Made by a program: the position numbers and the translations under genes. Positions 1 to 6,151 of a stretch of 7,508 bases of DNA are shown piece by piece. A model generated the notes under the pieces. The model ran no database searches and was not told the origin of the DNA. It saw only the letters and a program-made list of their open reading frames with translations. Within the stretch, counting starts at the first letter, position 1. Each line of letters opens with the position of its first letter. This DNA comes from Victivallales bacterium (GTDB lineage: Bacteria; Verrucomicrobiota; Lentisphaeria; Oligosphaerales; Lenti-02): assembly GCA_018648945.1 (NCBI GenBank), contig JABGQJ010000376.1, positions 1 through 7,508 of the forward strand, written 5' to 3'.

Positions 1-89
1 GTGTTGATAAAGTAGCGAGGTCGGGCATGCGCCCCAGTCAATGCGCCCATTATGACGACCGCCACAAGCCCAATCCTCCATCGTTTCAT
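1..89 (-). CDS. Secreted protein, N-terminal fragment (cut by window edge)
   Basis: Only the first 29 codons lie in the window; the gene continues past base 1. Read on the minus strand from the ATG at 89-87, the product begins MKRWRIGLVAVVIMG and continues through an A-H-A motif, followed by RPRYFIN. This is a textbook signal peptide: a basic start (K2, R3, R5), a hydrophobic core of about 14 residues, and a small-x-small cleavage site near residue 23. The mature protein should be exported by Sec. The start is supported by a GAGGAG ribosome-binding site eight bases upstream. The mature part seen is too short to identify a family. It lies downstream of the metallopeptidase gene on the same strand, separated by about 380 bases, so co-transcription is possible but unproven. 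An AlaGln-type lipobox is absent, so a lipoprotein is unlikely. Confidence 0.7.
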   Translation of the reverse strand, partial: MKRWRIGLVAVVIMGALTGAHARPRYFIN

Positions 90-97
90 ACAACATG

Positions 98-103
98 CTC
101 CTC
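98..103 (-). promoter_or_regulatory. Ribosome-binding site of the left-edge gene
   Basis: The minus strand reads GAGGAG, eight bases before the ATG at 89. It fixes the start of the partial secreted protein and argues that this gene is translated independently of the open frame that ends over its start codon. Confidence 0.65.
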
Positions 104-167
104 GGTGTAGAACAGGATCGCGGCAGAACGGCCAAAGGGCCGAACGGCCGCGACCAGCGAGCGACCA

Positions 168-326
168 TCAGGCAGGTTTCGCGCCAAATCCGTGGATCTG
201 GCACCGGACAGCGACCATACTGCCATCCTCGAGTTCTGTCGAAGTGGGGCGGCCAAAGGACATGGTCCAGGCACAGCTCCAGCGGGTGGGGGCTGGGGCG
301 AACTGCACGGCATCAGACAATCCGGA
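168..326 (-). pseudogene. Possible remnant of a sialidase/BNR-like propeller C-terminus
   Basis: Between an upstream TGA (329-327) and a TGA at 170-168, the minus strand reads SDAVQF, then MSFGRPTSTELEDGSMVAV. The pattern G-R-P-(S/T)-x-x-x-L-x-D-G-(S/T)-(L/I/M)-(V/L) is typical of the last repeats of BNR/sialidase-type propellers. A neighbouring frame continues with NLPDGRSLVAAVRPFGRSAA, another L-x-D-G-R-x-L-V-A repeat-like string. The two readings lie in different frames, overlap in part and have no start, so if real this is a broken fragment. This is inference from a short motif, and chance similarity is quite possible in GC-rich DNA. Confidence 0.2.
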
Positions 327-466
327 TCACGCCGCAACATGCCCAGAAACAGAATGCTGTGGAGTAGAATGTGCATATCGCATGTATCTAAGGCTGCGTG
401 GACCTGGAACCCCTACCGGGATCTGGGTCTCCTAGGTGGATTGCCAGGGGGGGCATCGGTCCGACA

Positions 467-3037
467 TCACTCGTCGATGAGATCGATGGTCAGGTCATCA
501 ATCCAGGCGACTGTCCCCTGCTTGGCATACGTCGATGCAATGACCTCGATGGTGCCCCTGTGATCCACGGGCACGCTGAACTCTCCGGTGAAGTGCCGCC
601 ACTTCGCATCCATGGCTTTGGTGTTGTTCCGCCCCGCGCCGAGTCGAAGCAGGAACTTCCACGAAGGCATCAGCGCGATACGCACGCTTGCGGGCACGCC
701 GTAACGTTTGCCTTTGATCCAGACCCCAACCCTATAGCGCCGCCCAGGGAGGAGCCGGTCAGAGATCACCTGCCTGAGACTCGCTTCTGGACTCTTGGGA
801 GTGGACTCCAGGCGGAGCGAGCGTCGTCCGCCATGGACGCCAGAGGAATCCACACTCACCCCCGTCGTCGCTCTCGGATGGACTGACCACTGGTCTAGGG
901 AAGATCCGGCGGCTCCAGGCCGTTCGAACCCGCTGTTTCGAACAACCCTAGACACTTCGGCATCAGGCAGGGCGAGTCCCTCTTCCACCTTCTGCGTCGG
1001 TACCTTCTCCCCCGCCTGGTTGGCCAATCCAGCCTGATGCTGGAGGGTCTGGATGCCCAGTGCGATCCTCTCGTCCTTCACGTCGAAAGCCATCGCCCGG
1101 AAGAGCCACCCGAGATTCTCTCCACAGACGTGAGAGTAGAGCGCGGCCACAGCCTCGGTTCTAGTCAGGCCTGCCGCTTTGAGACTGGCGGGGGCCGAAT
1201 CGTCAGCCAGGTAAGAGAGGCGGAAGAAGCGCCTCATGGCCCTCCAGCCGTATCGTCTTCTAATCTGGACCTCAACGAACTGGTGCCGCCTCATCGGGTG
1301 AAGCGCCGCGATCCCTTCGCGGTTCCCGAGGTTTGCCAGGACATAGGAGCACTGCCGTCCTTGAGCATAGTCTCCCACGTAGTCGCCATGCCATTCCCGG
1401 ATCGCTTCAAGCGCCAGCACGGTGGGCCAGGACTCGATGATCAGGGGACCGTGGTACCACGGTGCACGGTGGGGGGCAAAGCTTGAGCAGAATCCATGCC
1501 CCATCTCATGCAGGGCGATCTGCTGTTCGCCGCACGCAATCCCAACCGACCCAAGGTTCATCATGCCGAACACATTCTGTGCCCCGATGGTGTCCACCGT
1601 ACCCCCGCCAGCGACACCCCAGAGCGACAGGGTGACCCTAAAGCGTTCGGGACCGGTGCCCACCAGGCGTGCATACGTGTCGTATGACCTCTGGATGAGT
1701 CCAGTGATGGCCTCTCGCCTTTCCGGCAGGTCATCTGGCCGGTATAGATCAATGTGCGGCAGTCGCAGGAGGGATTCCTTGTAACGGAACGCGTCGTCAT
1801 CGAATATGCCCTCCACTGGCTTCTGCACGCCGTAAGCGCCCAGATTCAGTTCAAGCCGGAACATCGGTCTTCCCTCGCGTGGGAAGACCTTGGGGAAGAA
1901 ACCATGGAGTCCGAGGCCCTTTGCCTCAACGGGAAGAGATTCTCCGTGCTGCGTCAGGCTCCAGTGGGACGTGGTGTGTGGTGAGTGGAGGAGGAGGTTC
2001 CCAAAGGCGTCCCGTTGGAAGATGCAGTATTCGGTGGCATCCCGCCCCTCCCTGGTGAAGAAGGCGATTCGCATCGGTCGTAATGGGCCACCGAACCGTA
2101 ACTCGCGACGATCACCAGCATGGGCGATCCAGTCCTGCCCACAGATGGTGGAAACGCGTTCATCGTGCCACAGTTCGCAGTGCCGAATGCTCACGTAGCC
2201 TGGCATGACGAGAAGACGCTTCCGCCCTCGGATCCCTGCCAGGATCGCGCCCTCGTAATTCCCGAGTTTCCCGTGAGCGAAGATGATGTTGGCCTTCCCC
2301 GCGTCTCCATCCGGCCCCGTGACTTCGAGGTCCACTGTACTCAGTTGTGCAGGCGGAACGTCCGTGTGCCATGCTGTAGGCGCTCTGACACGCCTGCCCA
2401 GGAATCTCCCCACAGGTTGCTTGGCTCGGTGCAGGCTATGAAAGGCCAGATCCAGCACAGCCCCTCGGTTGGTCGCGAGTGTGACCTTGCCATCCGCCGC
2501 ATGGGCACAGCTGTGCTGAGTCGCTCCCGCGAGTTCTCCTGCGGGATAGGCCCGCAACCATCCAGTCGCCAAGTCAGGGGCGGTAGTGAGGTCGCTCGTT
2601 ACCACTACTTCCGCGTCTGGGGTGAGTGCAACCTCGGTCTGTTCCCTTATCTCCCGGTCGGCTTGGACCAGGAAGAACCCGTGCCCAGGGGTTGCCAAGA
2701 GATCCCGCCAGCTCGGGAACGCGCAGAATGTGTACCGCCCAAGAGGAAGCCGAAGAGTCGCACGGCCTTGTTGGTCTGTTATGGCGAGACCGGGGTTACC
2801 CATTGCGCTGATTGGGAACCGGATCTTCCAGTCCCTGCTCAGGGCGTAGACGAAGGCACCGGAAATCGCTTTCCCTGCGGCATTGCGCACAAGGACACTG
2901 GCCTCCGCGCTGCGAAATCCGTCAGGAACGGCGGCGACGGCCCTATGCGAGGACAGCAGTACCACGACCGGCAAGAGAAGAGACAGCATCCTCTTGGCGA
3001 GACACCTTGCCCCGCCACATGCGTCTTGCTTTAGCAT
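467..3037 (-). CDS. Exported M60-like zinc metallopeptidase with CBM-like C-terminus
   Basis: The product is 856 residues. Residues 1-36 form a long-n-region signal peptide (hydrophobic core MLSLLLPVVVLLSS, cleavage near A-V-A-A before VPDG). Residues about 40-130 resemble a carboxypeptidase regulatory/Ig-like fold (V-x-G-A-F-V-Y-A, then D-x-x-G-x-A-T-L-x-L-P-x-G-x-Y). The catalytic motif HEMGH is at residues 510-514, and a candidate third zinc ligand E535 (in LIIESW) gives HExxH-X20-E, the gluzincin pattern used by peptidase M60/enhancin enzymes. Residues about 698-856 look like a CBM4_9-type jelly roll (NSGFE, W-S-V, SLRL, YRVGVWIKG, final V-A-W-I-D-D-L). M60 enzymes cut glycosylated proteins such as mucins, so extracellular glycoprotein degradation is a reasonable guess. 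I chose ATG 3037 over the GTG at 3115 because it has GGAGG six bases upstream and gives a better signal peptide. M1-like or other gluzincin membership is the main alternative. A weak promoter-like pair lies upstream (TTGCTG 3171-3166, 17 bases, TACAGT 3148-3143). Confidence 0.85.
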   Translation of the reverse strand: MLKQDACGGARCLAKRMLSLLLPVVVLLSSHRAVAAVPDGFRSAEASVLVRNAAGKAISGAFVYALSRDWKIRFPISAMGNPGLAITDQQGRATLRLPLGRYTFCAFPSWRDLLATPGHGFFLVQADREIREQTEVALTPDAEVVVTSDLTTAPDLATGWLRAYPAGELAGATQHSCAHAADGKVTLATNRGAVLDLAFHSLHRAKQPVGRFLGRRVRAPTAWHTDVPPAQLSTVDLEVTGPDGDAGKANIIFAHGKLGNYEGAILAGIRGRKRLLVMPGYVSIRHCELWHDERVSTICGQDWIAHAGDRRELRFGGPLRPMRIAFFTREGRDATEYCIFQRDAFGNLLLHSPHTTSHWSLTQHGESLPVEAKGLGLHGFFPKVFPREGRPMFRLELNLGAYGVQKPVEGIFDDDAFRYKESLLRLPHIDLYRPDDLPERREAITGLIQRSYDTYARLVGTGPERFRVTLSLWGVAGGGTVDTIGAQNVFGMMNLGSVGIACGEQQIALHEMGHGFCSSFAPHRAPWYHGPLIIESWPTVLALEAIREWHGDYVGDYAQGRQCSYVLANLGNREGIAALHPMRRHQFVEVQIRRRYGWRAMRRFFRLSYLADDSAPASLKAAGLTRTEAVAALYSHVCGENLGWLFRAMAFDVKDERIALGIQTLQHQAGLANQAGEKVPTQKVEEGLALPDAEVSRVVRNSGFERPGAAGSSLDQWSVHPRATTGVSVDSSGVHGGRRSLRLESTPKSPEASLRQVISDRLLPGRRYRVGVWIKGKRYGVPASVRIALMPSWKFLLRLGAGRNNTKAMDAKWRHFTGEFSVPVDHRGTIEVIASTYAKQGTVAWIDDLTIDLIDE

Positions 3038-3043
3038 CAATGG

Positions 3044-3048
3044 CCTCC
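3044..3048 (-). promoter_or_regulatory. Ribosome-binding site fixing the metallopeptidase start
   Basis: The minus strand has GGAGG six bases before ATG 3037. The three in-frame starts further upstream (GTG 3115, ATG 3097, ATG 3085) have no comparable site, and starting there would bury the signal peptide behind 26 or fewer extra polar residues. Confidence 0.7.
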
Positions 3049-3555
3049 GCGACCCCAGTCCGGGTGGATTCTTGCCCACGGACATCCCGTTCCACATGGC
3101 CTGCTGATCAACCACGAATACACGACTGCACTCGTTGTGGTCACTGTACAGGCCGGACTACCGCCCAGCAACGTCGTGGCTGCCCCCCTGGCAACTCAAG
3201 CCCCCATCGTCACGGGGAAAAGCGGGCCGGCGTCTTGGGTTCTTGACTCGACGTGTGCGCGCATTGGTCGACAGGAAGGCCAGTTCCTCCGCTCCGCAAG
3301 TGTTCGGAGCACTCGACCTGATCGTGACGGACGGACTTCGGGAAGGTGTGTCGCCACATGCACTGAATGGACTCCTGAAGGTCCTCCCTGGAGACTTGCC
3401 AGAGGATAAATCTGTGATCACCGAGGGCCTTGTGTGCCGGAAGCACTCCAGAGTTCCCAATCTGTTGTTTGCCGCCCACTACATCGCTGGCGCGAATGGT
3501 GGGGTTGTCATCGCATCGTGTTCAGTACCAGTATCCAGAGGCCGGGCCGCGCGGA

Positions 3556-3590
3556 ACTCAGAATTCAGGAGACAGGAGACAGGAGACAGG
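3556..3590. repeat. Tandem 7-base repeat, five units
   Basis: Five 7-base units follow each other: ACTCAGA, ATTCAGG, then AGACAGG three times. The last three are identical and the first two are diverged versions. It lies about 100 bases beyond the hemW stop, outside any confident gene. Units are too short and have no spacers, so this is a microsatellite-like array and not a CRISPR. Such arrays can vary in copy number by replication slippage. Confidence 0.9.
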
Positions 3591-3654
3591 ATGGGGAGGA
3601 TCTGGGACCCGCGATGGAGCGTGGATTGCACATGGATCTCCGGGGTTCCTTCCT

Positions 3655-3690
3655 GTCCCTGTGGTCCCTTTTGTCCCTTTCGTCCTTTCC
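3655..3690. repeat. Tandem 9-base repeat, four units, next to the hemW stop
   Basis: Four imperfect units of 9 bases run up to one base from the hemW stop codon: GTCCCTGTG, GTCCCTTTT, GTCCCTTTC, GTCCTTTCC. On the hemW (minus) strand this is a purine-rich run of the form AAAGGGAC just after the stop. It has strong strand asymmetry (polypyrimidine on plus). Whether it affects transcript ends or is a neutral slippage product cannot be told from sequence. Confidence 0.85.
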
Positions 3691-3691
3691 C

Positions 3692-4789
3692 CTACAACAG
3701 GGCACCCACCACCGAGTCGTTGAACAGCAACCCGGTTGCGGTGGGGGCAAGCCTGTCTCCGTAGCGCGCAAGGAGCCCCTGCTGGACCAGTTCGGCCAAC
3801 TCATCCCCGCGCAATGCCTCGGACGCGAAGCCCGTGCGCGCCTGGAAGTCAGCCCCCTGCCAGCCGCAGACTGTTCGGAAGCCAAAGGCCAGGATCTCGC
3901 AGGCGCGGTCCCGAGCCGATAGCACGTCCCGTTCGGGAGGCACGCCGGCCAGCCAGTCGCCAAGCGATGCCGGTTGGGTCCACCGCGTGATCCCGTCGAA
4001 GGATGTGGCGGCGGGGCCGCAACCCAGATACGTCGCCCCGTGCCAGATGGACAGATTGTGTCGGCACTCCGCGCCGGGACGAGCGAAGTTGGAGACCTCG
4101 TAGCGCGCCAGTCCCCCCTTCCCAAGCAGGTTGTCGCTGGCCTCCCACATGGCCTCGAAATCATCATCGTCGGCAGGCACGACCGCGTCTGCGGCCAAAC
4201 GTGTCCCCTCCTCGATGGTTAACGCATAGGCGGAAATGTGCTCGACTCCCAGCTCCACGGCCCGCGCCAGGTCGTCCTGCCAGTCGGCCAGGCTCTGTCC
4301 TGGAATGGCGAAGATCAGGTCCAGATTCTGGCGGTCGATCCCGCAGGCTCGCAGCCGTGCCAGAAGATCACTCAGACCAGTCACTTCGCCGCGCCGCCCC
4401 AGCGTTTGGCGCAGCCGGGGGAGGAAGCTCTGCACCCCCAAGCTCACCCGGTTTACGCCGTGCTGGGCCAGGATCTCGATCTTCTCGGGGGTCAACGAGT
4501 CCGGATTCGATTCCACGGTCCACTCGCAGTCTGCTGCCAAATGGAAGCTCATGTGGATCATGCGCAGCAGCTCGTCGAGCTCGTCGACGGGCAGCATGGT
4601 GGGCGTCCCCCCGCCGAAGAAGATACTGGCGAGCGCTTGCTCTTGCCCAACCTGCCCCAGTTCCGCCCCGAGACGGTCCAGATACTGCCGGCGAAGCGTG
4701 GCCGGGGCCTGGGGCTCCGAGTAGAACGCGCAGTAGTCGCACTTGGCCGCGCAGAAGGGCACATGGAGATAGAGTGACTGGTAAGGCAT
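3692..4789 (-). CDS. hemW: Radical SAM heme chaperone HemW (HemN-like family)
   Basis: The product is 365 residues, near the usual length for HemW. It opens with MPYQSLYLHVPFC and carries the radical SAM cluster motif C13-x3-C17-x2-C20 (FCAAKCDYCAF). GGGTPT at residues 59-64 contacts S-adenosylmethionine, and further family signatures follow: ESNPDSL, GVNRVSLGVQSF, DLIFAIPGQ, HISAYALTIEEGT. The C-terminal part (FGFRTVCGW onward) matches the HemN C-terminal domain. A phenylalanine two residues after the third cluster cysteine (C-A-F), where HemN has cysteine, and the short N-terminus favour HemW over coproporphyrinogen dehydrogenase HemN. HemW is a cytoplasmic protein that binds heme and hands it to respiratory cytochromes. 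Two starts are possible: ATG 4789 (chosen, matches the family N-terminus) or GTG 4822, which has a weak GAGAG upstream; neither has a strong ribosome-binding site. It is transcribed divergently from the propeller gene. Confidence 0.88.
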   Translation of the reverse strand: MPYQSLYLHVPFCAAKCDYCAFYSEPQAPATLRRQYLDRLGAELGQVGQEQALASIFFGGGTPTMLPVDELDELLRMIHMSFHLAADCEWTVESNPDSLTPEKIEILAQHGVNRVSLGVQSFLPRLRQTLGRRGEVTGLSDLLARLRACGIDRQNLDLIFAIPGQSLADWQDDLARAVELGVEHISAYALTIEEGTRLAADAVVPADDDDFEAMWEASDNLLGKGGLARYEVSNFARPGAECRHNLSIWHGATYLGCGPAATSFDGITRWTQPASLGDWLAGVPPERDVLSARDRACEILAFGFRTVCGWQGADFQARTGFASEALRGDELAELVQQGLLARYGDRLAPTATGLLFNDSVVGALL

Positions 4790-4880
4790 GCAGGACCATA
4801 GCACGACTGGCGCCTGGCGCACTTGTGCCCGCTCTCAAGAGCCAGGAAGGACCACTCCCTACTTGCGGAGCCCTTGGAAC

Positions 4881-4898
4881 GGTCGCGGCCTCGCGACC
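4881..4898. repeat. Inverted repeat GGTCGCG, copy 1
   Basis: GGTCGCG (4881-4887), loop GCCT, CGCGACC (4892-4898): a perfect 7-bp dyad. It lies about 90 bases upstream of the hemW ATG. It could be a repressor/activator site in DNA or a very stable RNA hairpin. The same arms recur at 4995-5011. Confidence 0.8.
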
Positions 4899-4900
4899 AC

Positions 4901-4915
4901 GGCGCGACACGCGCC
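4901..4915. repeat. Inverted repeat GGCGCG, directly beside copy 1
   Basis: GGCGCG (4901-4906), loop ACA, CGCGCC (4910-4915): a perfect 6-bp dyad starting two bases after the first GGTCGCG dyad ends. The two together form a pair of adjacent GC hairpins, with no T-run after them on either strand, so they do not look like an intrinsic terminator. Confidence 0.7.
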
Positions 4916-4994
4916 GGGACCGCCTGGCCCGCCCGGAACCATGTGCTGAAGTGCCTGCGAAGGTGGCGAGGGGTTGGCGACGCGTCCCGAAGAT

Positions 4995-5011
4995 GGTCGC
5001 GAGCCGCGACC
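4995..5011. repeat. Inverted repeat GGTCGCG, copy 2
   Basis: GGTCGCG (4995-5001), loop AGC, CGCGACC (5005-5011): the same perfect 7-bp arms as at 4881-4898, with a 3-base instead of a 4-base loop. It lies about 200 bases from each of the two flanking start codons, near the middle of the divergent region. Confidence 0.8.
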
Positions 5012-5211
5012 GCTCCAGGGCTGGCATCTGCCGGGGGCATCGCGCGGCCGTGCGGATTGCTGTTGGTCGGGCGCCCCAGCCAGGGCTGCGGGGGGCCACC
5101 GCGCCATCGGGCGTTCACGCCGCCGCCACAATGCTTGGCAAGAGGCCATATGCAGGGCACATTCCCTGAATCGGATTCAACTCCATGTTCCTTCAGCGCA
5201 CAGGTCACCCC

Positions 5212-6108
5212 ATGAAACGCATTCTCCTTTCGCTCCTCCTGGTTGCCTCGCTCCTTCCTGCCCAGGAAGCCGCCCCTCAGCGGCGCCTGCTCATCTCGGG
5301 CTGTGCTCTCGGCTACGTCGCCATCATCGACACGGCCGGCAAAGTCGAGTGGAAGATGGCGGAAAAGCGCGAAACCAGCGACACTTGGCTGCTGCCCAAT
5401 GGTCGAATCCTGATGGCCTACAAGCACGGTATCAAGGAGATCATCCCCGATTTGGCAAGCGGCAAGGGCGCGAAGACGGTATGGGAGCGCCCCACGGCCA
5501 AGGGCGGCGAGACCCATGCCTGCCAGCCACTGCCCGACAACCGCATCCTGATTGGCGAAAGCTACCAGGGAGTCTCCTACATCCTGGAGATCGACCGGGA
5601 AGGGAAGGAATACGCCCGTGTGGAACTGAAGGGTTTCGGCGGGAAGCACAATAGCTTCCGCCAGATCCGCAAGACGCCACAGGGCACGTACCTGGTCACC
5701 CAACAACGGGGCAACGGCAAGGCCCTGGAGATCGATGCCCAGGGCAAGACCGTCCGCACCTTCCCCGACGGGCGCTTCGTCGCCACGCGCCTCGCCGACG
5801 GCAACACCCTGATCGCCTGCGGCGACGCACACCGCGTGATCGAGGTCGATCCGGCCGGCAAGATCGTGTGGAGCGTGAGCAAGGACGATCTGGACGGCAT
5901 CTCCATCGGCTTCGCTTCCGGACTTCAGCGCCTCCCCAACGGCAACACGCTCCTCACCAACTGGGGCGGCCATGGCGGCTCCGCCGGACCCGCTATCCTG
6001 GAGATCACCCGCGACAAGAAGGTCGTCTGGAAGAGCCCGGCCAGTATCGCCAACCGGGTCTCCAACATCTTCGTGCTCGGCCTGCCCAAAGCCAAGATCT
6101 GGCGCTAG
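5212..6108 (+). CDS. Secreted beta-propeller protein (PQQ/arylsulfotransferase-like repeats)
   Basis: The product is 298 residues. Residues 1-17 form a signal peptide (MKRILLSLLLVASLLPA), so it is exported, probably to the periplasm or surface. The rest is built from repeats of about 46 residues, each with the core L-P-x-G-x-x-L followed by E-x-D-x-x-G-K. The cores are at about residues 61, 107, 155, 194 and 241 (LPNGRIL, LPDNRIL, TPQGTYL, LADGNTL, LPNGNTL), with the partner strands DTAGKVEW, EIDREGKE, EIDAQGKT and EVDPAGKIVW between them. This is the layout of a five- or six-bladed propeller seen in PQQ-binding-like and arylsulfotransferase-like proteins. The protein is shorter than true arylsulfotransferases, and I see no evidence for catalysis, so a binding or scaffold role is as likely. 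ATG 5212 is preferred over 5185 because it gives the signal peptide a clean basic start; a weak AGGT lies upstream. It converges on the SPL-like gene. The substrate is unknown. Confidence 0.85.
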   Translation: MKRILLSLLLVASLLPAQEAAPQRRLLISGCALGYVAIIDTAGKVEWKMAEKRETSDTWLLPNGRILMAYKHGIKEIIPDLASGKGAKTVWERPTAKGGETHACQPLPDNRILIGESYQGVSYILEIDREGKEYARVELKGFGGKHNSFRQIRKTPQGTYLVTQQRGNGKALEIDAQGKTVRTFPDGRFVATRLADGNTLIACGDAHRVIEVDPAGKIVWSVSKDDLDGISIGFASGLQRLPNGNTLLTNWGGHGGSAGPAILEITRDKKVVWKSPASIANRVSNIFVLGLPKAKIWR

Positions 6109-6114
6109 CCCTTC

Positions 6115-6140
6115 GCGCTGCCTTCGGGGAGCCGGAGCGC
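6115..6140. terminator. Possible hairpin between convergent genes
   Basis: The 43-base gap between the two stops contains GCGCT (6115-6119) and AGCGC (6136-6140) as perfect arms, with an inner CC-TTCG-GG stem capped by a stable TTCG tetraloop. An alternative stem pairs CTTCGG (6122-6127) with CCGGAG (6132-6137). Position suggests a bidirectional terminator, but no T-run follows on either strand, so it is not a classical intrinsic terminator. Confidence 0.25.
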
Positions 6141-6151
6141 ACTTCCGTGGA

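Larger units (their letters stand above)
90..466. other. Intergenic gap with weak coding traces
   Basis: This 377-base stretch separates the metallopeptidase stop from the start of the left-edge gene. No convincing intact gene, no strong terminator and no RNA gene is visible. On the minus strand a 96-codon frame (376 to 86) is open and its TGA overlaps the next ATG as ATGA. However, it has no ribosome-binding site and is rich in Pro, Arg and Ser, so it looks mostly non-coding. A second minus frame gives the short protein-like stretch listed separately. Promoter elements for the left-edge gene should lie here, but none stands out. Confidence 0.5.
3038..3691. other. Intergenic gap of 654 bases, no confident gene
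   Basis: This gap lies between the start of the metallopeptidase gene and the end of hemW. It should contain the metallopeptidase promoter (weak candidate at 3143-3171, overlapped by the 8-bp palindrome CTGTACAG at 3144-3151) and the hemW 3' end. The part nearest hemW carries two short tandem repeats, listed separately. The middle (about 3210-3530) is open on both strands in the same codon phase. The plus reading contains protein-like text such as ALDLIVTDGLREGVSPHALN, but it has no ATG or ribosome-binding site and runs straight into the tandem repeats. The minus reading has a start at 3479 but no recognisable domain. It may be an eroded gene, or nothing. Confidence 0.5.
4790..5211. other. 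Divergent intergenic region rich in inverted repeats
   Basis: About 420 bases separate the hemW and propeller start codons, which face away from each other, so both promoters should lie here. No convincing gene is present; open frames in it give Arg/Pro/Ala-rich text. It holds four short perfect inverted repeats, of which three are listed separately. The fourth is GCTCT-CA-AGAGC at 4831-4842, just upstream of the possible GTG start of hemW. A 7-base tandem duplication (CTGGCGC twice) lies at 4807-4820. A weak promoter candidate for the propeller gene is TTGGCA (5135-5140), 17 bases, CACATT (5158-5163), with only the -35 element convincing. Confidence 0.6.

Noticed and set aside
2120..3034. 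304-codon open frame on the plus strand
   Set aside because: It lies entirely antisense to the metallopeptidase gene, whose signal peptide, catalytic motif and ribosome-binding site are clear. Its translation has no domain pattern.
3038..3115. N-terminal extension of the metallopeptidase to the GTG at 3115
   Set aside because: GGAGG lies six bases before the internal ATG at 3037, and the extension would displace the signal peptide from the N-terminus.
3556..3690. CRISPR array
   Set aside because: The repeat units are 7 and 9 bases, contiguous and without spacers; no cas gene is present.
3135..3764. 209-codon open frame on the plus strand as an intact gene
   Set aside because: It starts with TTG without a ribosome-binding site, runs through both tandem repeats and ends antisense inside hemW. 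Only a possible fossil in its middle is kept as a finding.
3692..4789. Oxygen-independent coproporphyrinogen III oxidase HemN
   Set aside because: The protein begins almost directly with the cluster motif, lacks the long HemN N-terminal region and has C-x3-C-x2-C-A-F in place of the HemN C-x3-C-x2-C-x-C, so HemW fits better.
4881..4915. Intrinsic terminator from the adjacent GC hairpins
   Set aside because: No T-run follows on either strand, and the site lies upstream of both flanking genes rather than after a gene end.
4003..5169. 388-codon open frame on the plus strand
   Set aside because: It is antisense to hemW and then runs through GC-rich intergenic DNA. The product is extremely Arg/Pro/Ser-rich, as expected for a shadow frame.
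4558..5973. 471-codon open frame on the minus strand
   Set aside because: It is antisense to the propeller gene, then crosses the intergenic region and enters hemW in the wrong frame. The long open length reflects GC-rich codon bias.
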